The translations under genes were made by a program, and so were the position numbers. Below the pieces are notes generated by a model. It had not been told where the DNA came from. It did not search any database and worked only from the letters and a program-made list of their open reading frames with translations. Source: Pterobdella sp. o SKG-2022 (taxonomy: Eukaryota > Annelida > Clitellata > Hirudinida > Piscicolidae). Taken from it: 64,000 bases of DNA. Below, piece after piece: positions 23,101 through 35,200 of the stretch; within the stretch, counting starts at the first letter, position 1; each line of letters begins with the position of its first letter. The stretch spans positions 15,299,447 through 15,363,446 of the forward strand of contig OZ038322.1 of the NCBI GenBank assembly GCA_964035795.1, read 5' to 3'.

Positions 23101-26100
23101 TTTTTTTACTTTTTGGTGAATTTAATTTCTGTGATTTGATAATTTTTTGTTGCATCTTTCTTCTTTCTACTCTTATTCAACACTCATCCATCCAACGTTT
23201 TTTTGCTCCACTTTTTCGTTGTCACTCTCGTTATTCTCATGCATGTAATTTATTATCATTATCAATAGCTTCACCGTTAATGTAATATTACTTTGCTAGG
23301 ATGACGATTGTTCCTAGTTCGAGCTTGTGTTCCGAAGTTATGACACCAGTTTGAATATTAAATTCTCTATTGAAATGCCAATATTATTGAAATTATTCAA
23401 AAGGCAGCATCGGTTTGCAGATCTGATAAAGCTCACATGGCTTTTACGACATTCAAAATATGACCAAAAGCAGCTGTTTTTGAAATTCTTTTTTATTATT
23501 GTTTTTGAAACAAAATCAAATTTGCATTTGTTCTCAAAATTTTCTGGCATCTTTTATGTGTTGATTTTACTGTCTGAAGCTATATAAAATGACCTTATTA
23601 TTTGTATTTGGTTTAAAAACGCTACAGCAACATCAGCATTTCTGAAACATTCACGCCTCCTCAGCACCACCCCCATCCATTCGAACGACGTTGACGAAAA
23701 TTTAAAAAATTGATTTTTTTTGTCATTAAACCTTTAACGAGACCTCCAACGTATCAAATGTTTTTGTTTGGAGTTTCCAATGAATTAAACGTGGACGGAG
23801 ACATCTTTGACAGAAAGTGCTTTGTAGAACTTGTGTTGATGTTTTTAAGACACTCTAAGGTGCTTATGAGGCAAGTTTACTCAGAAAAAGCTTCGTACTT
23901 GAAATAAAAAATGGTTGTTAAACAATCTTTTTTCATTTATACTAAAACAAGTAACACGAAAAAATAATTTTTCAAGCGCTTTGTCTTTCAGATAACTGAA
24001 AAATTTGTTAAATAATTTTTAAAATTCAAATAATCGAATGAAGACAATTTCTTTAGCAATTTATTGATCAGTATTCTAGAATTTGACATGGTTGGAGAAA
24101 TTTTGGTCAATAAAGTTTTATTATAGAACAAATACAATAAAATTTAATTTGATAAACTTTCGAATAAAAAGTAAATAAATGTTGCTTATATAAGTACATA
24201 AGTTTTAAAATATTCATTAAATCGATAAAGAAACCAGGGGTATTTTGAACCAATAAAACAAGATTAAAAATGTTATTCTCAGAATGCCCATACCTATCTT
24301 AAAATCTAACACAAAATATGACAATAGCGCATTAAAATGTGAAAAAAATTTTTCAAAAAACGTCATTTGGTCAGATAATCAACAACATTTCAGATCTTAT
24401 CGCTTCCTCTATCACTTCCAATATCGAGCTGGAGCCAATTCATTCAAAAAAAGACAAAGTTATGTTTTGAATTAAATATAGATTGCACAATATTGATAGG
24501 GTATTTGCAATGAATGTTAAATTTATGTAGCGCGCAACAACACTCATATGTACAGTATGTTACATTTTTGGACGGATTTCTCTGGCAGGTTCAAATTTAA
24601 AATCGCGCGAAACATACAAAACAACAGTGGAGGAATCAAAAATATTGGAAAATTTTTCATTATTTATAACCCTCAATAACCAAAAAATGTATACAAAATC
24701 ATGATTAAAATCAACGAAAACAACATAAAATTAGTTGGATCAAAGCTTGCGACAGAAAGCATGTTAAATAAATGGCGGACCTCAATCGGAGAGATTGAAG
24801 GCAAAAAAGAGTGATTAATTATTGAGACAAAGTTTCTGGCCTTTATGGATGGTTTGATAAGTGATGTCTTTAAGCTTTTTTTTCGAAAGTAGGAGATATT
24901 ATAAATCTGAGTTTTGTGACTATAAAATATAATTAAGACTTTTGATTTTAATTTTGTTGCAATGTTACTATTTAACTTTCAATATTAAAACAAACACATA
25001 AATTCCGCTTAAAAGTTAGTTTTATGCAAAGTGTATATAGTCTGGATGGATGCTTAGTGATACAAAATGGATGGAATAAGTTATTGGATTTAAAATAAAA
25101 AAAACATGCTTTTAACAAGGTAACAAAGAAACTATCACAGAAAAGAGTTATTTTGAAGCGATAACAAGAAAAACAAAGAGAACAAACTTAATTTAAAAAA
25201 ACAAGACTTGTTACAAAATTTTAGTTCGAAAAAAATTTTTAACCAAAAACCATAAATAAACATTTGATTGAACCTCATATTCTATGAAGATTACTGGTAA
25301 AGGTTTTCTGTTACACAAGCGTTCAACAACATTATGTCGATATTTTTGTTAAAGGTTTTTAGGGAAACAAAAAATCTGCAAATGCATTTGATGATGATTT
25401 ACTTTTGCGACAAAAATTAAAAAAAGTATTTTCAGCAAAAATGCGCACAAATTCTCGATAGAATGTCTAAAATATCGAAAGCTTTATTCTGCTTCTCGTG
25501 AGCTTAATATTGCAACCACTTAATCTTGTTTGTGGTTTTGTCTTTGTTTATAATAATATCTTAAAAGTACTGGAGTATATTGATTGATTTATGACTGTGT
25601 TCACACAGCAATGAAACAAATCTTATTGAAGCCCTACTAATCAAATTTTACGCACACAAAACACATAAAAAATTGTTATTTTTATATTTTTCTTTCAATT
25701 TTCAAAAAAAACTACTCAACAAATAAAGAATTACATCCACAGTCTTTGAAAATGTTTCATGAAGTTATTAGCAAAGGGTGCTTGTAGGCTCTCGCAAACA
25801 TCAGTCGTACTTGAACACGTACTTGCCGGATAATTGAAATAGTGGATAGTTTTGACTTTTTTTGAAATATCAGTAAAAGATAGAGGCAAGCAAAGCATGT
25901 TTTTTGACACGTGCGAGTTTTGCTGTGTGTGTTTTAATTTATAGTTTAGATTGAAAACTTTGCAGCTTTCGTTTTTGCTTTAGGCCAACAAATTTCAACA
26001 CCCAATTACTCCTATAATGCGAACTTCTACAAAAAATTTAATGTCTTCAAAGCTACAAATTTTAATTATTCTTTGAAACTTTGATTGAAAGTTCTATTAC

Positions 26101-28813
26101 TGCAAACTATAACTCGGCCCAATAGTATTAAATATGCAAATTAAACTCGAAAGTTGGGATTAAAACACATAAAAGCAAAAAAATGCGAAAGCATACACCA
26201 ATGTACACCTCAAAACGGATGGTTGCACAAGAAAACACCTCAAAAATACAAACACGACCCGGCGCATTTGTCCAATAAACCACTCGCTCAATCCTACTTT
26301 AATTTTTTTCACTGATTTATTTTCTATATCGCCAAAATACAAATCGAAATTATATACAATAATTTTTTGAATATTTAATCCATAACTAACATATTAAAAT
26401 TTTGTCAATTATATTGTAAAAGTACTTTTGCTTATAAATCAGAAATTGTGTCTAAAACTCCTGGCTCTCACACCTTGTTCTCAAAGCACTTATTTTTCAG
26501 ACGTTTTTACGCGCTTCGGTTCTAGCGTGCTTTTGAAACGCATGTAAAACCATGCAATCATTTCTGATGTGTTCTCAGTTGTAATGACTTATGAAACTCC
26601 ATGAAAAAATATTGACTCTTGCTTAATGAACTTTGGACAAGCTGAGCTTGATGCAACATCAGGGTGCACTTCCTTACCTCTCATTAACTCGCTTCATTAG
26701 TGTCTATTAGTGCCGCTAATAACTGAACAAAAGAAAACTTTTTAAAAAAATTAATGTTTTGAAAAAGGTACTGTGGAATTGTCTTAAGTTCAGATGATTG
26801 ATGATGTTTTGGCGATTATGATCTCAGGCCTGTTATGACGTGTCTGAGTCTTTGAATTCTCGCGACACTCAGGCTTCACACACTCACTGAATCATTATAT
26901 GCTTTCATCAAATGAAAATGTTTTATATTCATATACTGCGGTTTTGACAAATATATTCGGAATTTTTTTGACCGTTGAATTAACTTTTAATGTTTTAATG
27001 GTATAGTGAAAAGTGGAAAAAATTTTAAATTTGAATTAAAAATTCGATATTCTTCTGAAAGAATTGCTTATAAAAATGATCACAAAGCATAAAAGACTGA
27101 GTACAAAATAATAAATCGTAATATTCAATCATTGTCACAACTGAGTTTTTATAATTTTTTCACTTCAATAAGTCAAAAAACTTCCTAGCTTCCAACTAGC
27201 TTAGCAGCGTCGAATCATCGCGGGATCAAGCTTAGAATAGAATTCAATGACTTGGACATTCCTACATTTTTCAATAATATTTTCAATATATATTATAAGA
27301 ATTTCTACAAGGAAAATAAGCTCTACGCTTTTATAAGATTTTGGTTTCAGTGATGATGAGAGGCAGAGACGCTAATTTGATGTGACTTCTTCAGCTCCGT
27401 GGAACAGCATCGATGAAATTGACAGATACATAAAGAACAACCTAATTTTAACTTATATGTTTGCTTTTAAAGGAAAAAAAATTTGAAATAAATTTTTTCG
27501 AAGAATATTTAAAAAATGGAATTATATAACATATGTATCATTAGTTTTTCAACTCTTTGTCGTGTGGGTGAGATCAAAGAAGTTAAAAAAGTTATTCAAA
27601 TGAATATGAATAGATTTGAATACTAATGTATATAAAAATTCAATATTAACTTTGATTGAGAAATTCATTCAAATTTTTTACTGATTCATACGGTAATATT
27701 TTTTTAATCAGAATTTCTCATGTTGATAAAATGTATAAAAGAGAATTGTGAAAGAAACATACACAAAATCATTTGGTATTTGACGTAATGAGTTCGGAAG
27801 TACTTGAATGAAGAGTGAAGGGAATTTACAATAGGGTAGCTGGTTTGAAGAAAAAAAAGAAAATAGATAGAAAAGAAATTTTTTAATTTGAAAAATTCAA
27901 AATTAAAAACTGTTAACAGTTTTTTCACTTTTAATAAAAGTAAAATTGAAAAAAGTAGGAGAAATTTTTAATCTTGGACTAGATTCGGTGAGAATGGCAA
28001 TAGTGAAATTAGTAGATTTGCGTGACTACAGAAGTGAAAGCTTGCGAAGAATATCGAAAGAGAAAAACGAAAATTAAATTTTCTTATAAAACATCGCAAG
28101 AATCATAAAATGTTTCAAACGTAATACGAAAATACCTCAGAATGCTTGTAGTTTAAAGAAACTTAAGAATTTATAGTTTTTTATAAGAGGAAAGCTACAA
28201 GAATTGAGTGTTAAACTTGGATCAGACAAACAAATGTTTGAAAATTCTGCTACAAAACGCAAATAGCTTCAATTTAGAATTTGAAAATTTCCTTCTTATA
28301 TCAAACAACTTTTCAGTTAATCAAATTTACCACACAATTTCTTTTTATTTTTTTGGTTTATTAAATTACAACTTTTGATATAGTTTTTTGAAGAAAAAAT
28401 AATTAAAACTCTATTTGGATATGATGTATGTTCTATGGGATACAGCTGTGGAACAACACAATGAGTGCAGATTGGTGTCAGGTAATGTGTCTAAGCGGGA
28501 ATGCATACGGTTTTTGTTTGATTTACATCTCAATATTCCACAAATCGCAAAGCTTTGTGAAGTTCATATGTGTTTGCTATTGAAAAAGTCTGGAGTCCTT
28601 CAATAAAGAAACCGAAAACAAAACATAATTATATTTAGATACCAGTTTCAACTTCAAAAACTTTTCAACGATTGTACGTTTGACGTTGTAATATTTATAT
28701 TTCCACTCAATTTTCCAAAAGTTTAAATACATATGTAATATGAAACTTGCAGAAAGATTATACAGACGAACCAAACATGAAGAATTTTGAGTGACAATAA
28801 GATACACACGCCA

Positions 28814-29266
28814 TTAGTAGCCTTTCCTCTTGATCATGGCAAAGTGGGTCATTTGCAAGGCGTCCCACCTGAATCCCCTCTCTAGGCAACCCACCATGCT
28901 GCAGGTTAAAGTGGGTTGAAAGAGATTAGTTACTCAAATGATGATTGTTTAGTGGGATATTAACGAAGAACTTTTATGCCGATTTGAAGTTTGGGAGTTT
29001 TATTTGCATTAAATAATTCCTAAACTTTCTTCGGTATCAAATGTGTACAAAATTGATACTTATTCTTATTTTTTCAAATTCCCCATTCAATCTGTCAACC
29101 TGTAGCCCAATTGAAAGTCTGCGTTAGAAACATCAGTCGTTAGAGTGAGTCTGAAGCATCTCACTTCCACCTCAGCCTCCTTGAACTTGCCCACCACCAC
29201 CATGGTGTTCGTCTTAGGGGAGGTTGAGAGGATGGCTTTGGCACTCATTCGTCTCGTCCCACTCAC
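28814..29266 (-). CDS. Unrecognised gene, last two exons
   Basis: Exon 29100-29266 encodes VSGTRRMSAKAILSTSPKTN, then MVVVGKFKEAEVEVRCFRLT and SNADFQLGY, with a GTTGAC donor. Exon 28814-28898 follows an excellent acceptor and encodes MVGCLERGFRWDALQMTHFA then MIKRKGY and TAA (28814-28816). A split Ser codon (AG/C) joins them. Read without splicing, the first exon would stop a few codons later, so the splice is needed to keep a conserved-looking end. Confidence 0.6.
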
Positions 29267-32200
29267 CTTTGAAGCATGTTTGAGAATTAGTTGTGTGGTG
29301 TAGTATTTTAATGTATTTAATAAAATCATAATGAATGTAAAAAACTTGGTAAACAAATATTATCGGTAAACGAAATTTCTCTGAGATTTTCGTAAAAAAA
29401 TCTTACATTCTCAAATACTGTATTAGTCTCTGTTTCATAATTCTCATAAAGACACAGATAATACACGCTTCCGAAAGATTTTGTGTAGCATAACAAAAGT
29501 AAGGGAAGCATGAACAAAGTGAGTCACAATGTACAGGCAGATCGGAAGCGGTTCGATAGATGCACAAAAGAAATCAATAGAGAGATCAATCGAAGAGCTA
29601 TTTCCGAAAGCTTTCATGCATTATATCTTTTGTATTCCTATCATATGTCAGTAGTTTTTCATGAATTAATTATTTTTATTAGTTTTAATGAAAAGTTATC
29701 AAAGATGGATTAGAGTTAAAGCATAATTCTTTCACAAATAATTTATGTTTCAAAATTTTTCAACTGATAAAACTTTAATTTAAAAAATTATTAAAACGAA
29801 AATTTGTGATTTATAGAGCTTGTTTCTACAAAAATTCAATAAATGATTGCTTCGAGTAGCTTATTCTCTGTACGGAATCTTATGAAGGAATATACTGCAA
29901 TAGTTTTATGATTCAGTATACCTTGTAGGTTTTTTACGAGGCATTTTAGATTTTTTTCAGAAGCTCAAACTAATTGGGTGTTCAACTCAATTGATGCAAG
30001 AATAGCCAAATAATAACATATGGTTGGGTTGTATAGTGTACATTTTAGAACTTAAAATTCCAACACTTGTCTAATCCTATTTGTCCTTTCATAAATACTG
30101 GTCACAAAGACCCTAGGCGGGTTTATAAGGCGTTTAGCTATATTATATTAATTTGCTTTATCCCCATAAAAAAAGGCATTATTTTAATGATGTAATAAAA
30201 TTTTATTATATGATCTGCGCATAAAGTTTCTTGTTTATTCAATGTGAGAATTTATGCCTAGGTAAACGGATAATTTTATGTGAGTAAGTGCAGGCTTTTA
30301 TGGTTTGTCAGAAGCCTCAGATAGAAATGTAACCGCCGTGCCTCAAATAAATTGGGTTCATTTTGGATTTATGAAAAATGAGGGAGGTTTTATGAAAAGA
30401 TATGAATGTAGCGATGTTATTAAGCTAATAAGACAACAATTGAAAATTTTGAGGGCAGTTTTTGTGGCTTAGTAGGATTTTTATTGCGGGTATTTTCATC
30501 TCTATAATTTGAAAAAAGAGATTGGAAATTTGGATCTATGTAGGAAAGATATATGTTTAACAGATGTAAAGAACACTAATGGTGAGACAAATTCACCAAA
30601 GAGACTGCTTATTCATCTCGCAAGGATGGCGCCACTGGTTCGATTGATGAGATTACACAAAAAACATGCCCTTCCATAGAATGCAAAACATTAATAACTT
30701 ATTTAAAAAATCTAGTTTATTTTTAATGTTTAGGAATCATGAAAAAGTATTTTAGTATCAAGATTGCAACATTTCAAAAATATTTTTTAATATGGAACTT
30801 TATTGCTTATAGGAATGTAAAAATATTTTTCATGTCCGAACTGATTTTGTTTTCACGAAATTTATGCTCTAGTGGGAGTCAAAATAGAGGATGAAATTTT
30901 TGCAAACGATTTCTACACGCATATAGACTTGAGGGAGAATGCTTATATTAGATGCTCGTCCAATTAGACCACGACACACCTAATCCCCATTAAAACCTAG
31001 TTTCACGCTTGCCGAACAAATCCTATTAATTCACCCATCATTTTTATTTTTCCAACATTTTCAATTATATTCTTATAAAAAGTTATGCAAATTTTACCAC
31101 TTGGCCCATATTTTTTAATTTTGGAGCAAAATAATATAAAAAACTTGGAAAAACTGCACGAATGTTTTTTTGAATGAGAATAAAAATTAGTATTGCCCTA
31201 GGAGACTCAGAGCAATTGAGTCAAAAATTCAAACTTGTTTCAGCCTTCAATAAAAATATCAAAATGATACATTCTCCATTCCAAATCTTTCTCTTTATGA
31301 AGCAAACAACTTGTCCTAACACTGAAAATTTATGTCAACCATGTCTTAATCAAAAATTTTTTAATCTATTTGTTGAGCAAAAAATTTGAACTAGTGGAAA
31401 ACTTAAACTTAAGAAGGCGAATTGAGTATTTTCTCAATGGCAAAAGTTAATTTAGAAAATGGAAAAATTTCAAAAAAAAAATGTTAAGCATAATCTTTCG
31501 AATTGAAATTTTATCTATAAATCGTCAATTCTTTAATTGGAATTTCACGATTAAATAGCCCTATTATGACCTAAGGTTGTGCCAATTCCATCAACCTATC
31601 GGAAGCAAGTTCGCATTTAATGACAAGTGTTTGATGAATGTTGCTCGTAGGAGCAAGCTAATAAACACGGATTTACGTAATTGCAAATTACGTAAGAGTG
31701 CGATATTCTCTGTAATTGCCGATACCAATATGCACATCAGCCCTTTATGTTCCGTGATGTATTGGTCCAATTATTAGGCCAATTTCTATCATTGCAAATG
31801 ACATCTTTTATTCTACAAGCTCAATAAAGGGATTTAATCAGCTTTTTTTAATCAATGACAAAAATTTTTATAAAATCATAAACAAACACTTTCTTGTTAT
31901 TTTGGACACTTATTTGGTCCCTCAGAACAACTTTATCAACCCCATAAGCTTCATGCCTAGTCGTTCCTGCCCTTCAAGGAACCACGTTTATGATTGTAGT
32001 ATTTTTTAATTTAGACTTTTTAAACTCAAATAAGTTTTATTTCAATATTTTTCATTAACTAATTATATGTTATATATGACAAACTTATGTAAAAATGCTG
32101 AGTTCAACCTAAAATTTCAACTTGACAGCATTTGAAGCAACCCCAACATAGAAGAAATCAATAAAATCAATGGCATCTCACCTGAACTACATTACAATGC

Positions 32201-35200
32201 TTTTTTGACCACCAGTTTGTTTTGAGGCACAGGTAGGTAGCAGAGGCTGGCTGTGCCCATCCTGTGAGGTTAAATCGAGATTTAACAACTCAAAACATCT
32301 AGTGAAAGCTTTAATTATATATCGGTTTTTATGAACTCTTCAATTCTCTATATTTTAAAAATTGAATAACTAAAATAGTCATAAATTCATATAGAAATTG
32401 TTTTCATGAAGAATCCTTTTAAACCTACCCACCCTCATATGGAAAGAGTAAAACTTTTTTGTTGGCTCCTTCTCTTCTCATCAACTTCTTCACTGGCTGG
32501 CCCCTGCTTTCATAATAAAACAGCTGCACCATTTGACTTTTGATCAAGATCCCTTGCTGTTTGAGTTTTAAAACTTATTTTAATGTGGATACGTATTAAA
32601 TTGTTCTAAAATCATTACTTGATGATTCAGTATATATCGGAAAGCTTAGCCTAATAATGACTTCAGCGTTTTTTTTATTAAAGTAGATTTGTTTTAAATT
32701 AAAAATTTGTTGAAACTTCTCAATCGCCTATTTTTAAGTGTTTCGTGTCTCCAAATTCAAAGCTTGATTGTTCTTAGATACAGCCAAAAAAAACATCATT
32801 TTGAATAATTTCAACCTTTTCATATAACAATAATATTGAAAATGGAGGTTTATTTAATTACACTGATGCTAAATTCAATTGACTCAAAACCTTTTCTACG
32901 AAACAAATATAAAAATTTTATTCTTCGAGGTAAGTATGTTTTTTATAATGAGTAAAACATACTCAGAAATGTTTTTGAAACTTTAATCAATTTGAGTAAA
33001 CAATCCATGTAAGATATGATTACTTCAGCATTATCCTTTGCATTTGTTCAGCAAAATTTTGATTTTTTCATTTCAACTTTATGCACCCACTTTCAATTAT
33101 AAGCGGGAATAAAGCTTCATAATTTTATTGAATTTTGCTTAGAATTGTTTAGTTTTTTATATTATTTTTAATACTTGAATTTGTTCAAAGCAGCCTGCCA
33201 GGTTAAATGAAGCATATAAAACGTGTTATGGCAGTCTTAAACCTCCTCCATTTCAAAACATTCCATAGAAAACATTTCAAGAAAAGTTTTTTTGCATATC
33301 TTAAGAGAAATACTAACCCAAAAACAAAATACATGTTTTTTAATGAATTAGTAATAAAAATAAAATTTGAGCAAATCAATTGTCATTTTGAGCAGCTTTA
33401 TGACTAAGCAATCTCTCGTTGCGCAGGGGCTTAAACAAACAGGAACAAGCGAAAAGATCTCACGTAGCACCTTCATTCGCTCAGCACTGCGACTCAGGGG
33501 ATTAAGTGGCTTTAATTATTGCCGATAAATTAATTTTTATTATTACTAAAAGCTACAAAAAGAGATTTTATAGTTTCAATACAATAAATGAAGGAATAAA
33601 AGAGACTAAAACGCCTTTTAATGAATTATTCAAATAGTTATTCTCATTTGAGATGGATTTGTTCACAATAACATCGAGCATTTCTCAAGCTTTTTGTTGA
33701 CAACTTTTTTTTACGGATAAAACTAAATTAAATTTGGGCGGAAAAATTAGTTCGAAGCTTAAAACTTTTTCATGAATATATCAGCATAAAACCGAGGTTT
33801 TCTAAGTTTTTTTCTTCTACACAGCTTCCGAAAAATAATGATATCAAATTGTTAGTCTAAGCTTGAGTTTAATTGAAATGTTGAAATAATAAAATGCTTT
33901 GGAGCTCACTTTATAAGAAGATTCTATAGAGGGAAGAACGTCTGAAATTATATTGAAAAATGAAATTCGAATTGCGAAAGAATTAAAAGAACTTACCATC
34001 TATAAACGGATTAGAGCGCCAATTATTGAAACAATTTCAACTTTTCAAACTTCTTTATCGATTTTTCCAAAATAAAATTTTCACAGAGTTTAGTTTATTC
34101 TTGATTGATGAAGTTTCGAATGCTTATATCGGTTTGGTATTGGTATAGACGCTCAAGGAATTATTGATTTATAGAAGGATCGAAGTTCTCAAAAGAAGAA
34201 TCAAACGTCTCTCTTCCTTTTAAACCCCCCTCATCCCACTGCAACCACCTCTTCACACCTTACCCCTCACTCTTCTGCCTAACCGCATTCAATCCTTACA
34301 AATATACACACAAACTTACATTCTTCTGCTTGCGTATATACCTCTGTGGTTTTGTGCTTATAAGAGTGTGTATGTATAGGCCATTCTATTGGTGCTATGA
34401 ATGATTTTTATATACTTTGGTGGATTAGAAGATAGTGGTCGTTGTAATATTGTATATTAAACATTTATTTTTCGAGATATGTTTTAGTGTTTAGTTTGAA
34501 ATGAAAACGCATTTCAAAAATTATAAAGTTATAATTTAATCTATTTTTTAAGTTTTTGAAATTTTTTTTCAATATATTATCAAATGAAACTTTCAAAAAT
34601 CTCAAAAAATTTCAATTTGAAGAAACAAAAGAAAATTTAAAATGTATTTTTGATTAATGGATTTTTGATGAAATTTTGGGAATAGTTGGCATTTCATTAA
34701 TTCCAACTTTTGCTCCAATTATCACAACACCAATAAAACACACCCGGTTTCAAGACCCAAACTTTCGAAGCAGAGATCGGTTGGGCACTGCAACGAATTC
34801 GTGATATTACAATCTGATTTCGAATTAAGAACTTGTCATAAAATCCATTAGATAGAATCTCTTATCCCATTTGCAGTTTTATGATTGCTTGATATAAAAC
34901 ATACATTATCTTAAAATGAGAGTTTTATGGCAAGAATTGTTTGAGAAAAAGTCATTGAGACAAATGCTTCATTGAAGATCTCGCTCATTTATCTCTCCAT
35001 TCATTTGCATATCCTGCCTTCCTGATACAATCTTTCTGATATTCCTGGTGCATCCGAACACCAGCCTCTGTTTTATCTATCTTCTATGCAGATGTATTTT
35101 TATTTTTGTACTCAATTTTGTGTTTTATTGTTTGTTTTTGTTTTATTAAATACTTATGAAAAACTTTATTAGTTTTTCAACGATATATTCTCCTTTGCAT

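Larger units (their letters stand above)
14534..28813. other. Long AT-rich region without a supportable gene
   Basis: About 14 kb. No frame shows a run with coding-like codon use, a domain motif and paired splice signals. GC-richer islands at about 16780-16870, 18020-18165, 18720-18800 and 23640-23900 have short open frames with no recognisable motif. The regulatory-looking parts are the CRE/bZIP clusters at 15640-15712 and 16248-16281 and the E-box pair at 20118-20134. The region lies 5' of the bZIP gene and may be its control region. Confidence 0.55.

Noticed and set aside
23710..23907. Plus-strand open frame MIFFVIKPLTRPPTYQMFLF
   Set aside because: Part of it looks codon-like, but I found no adjoining exon or domain.
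30637..30690. GGATGGCGCC motif shared with about 18767
   Set aside because: A short 10-base match centred on a palindrome, without wider similarity.
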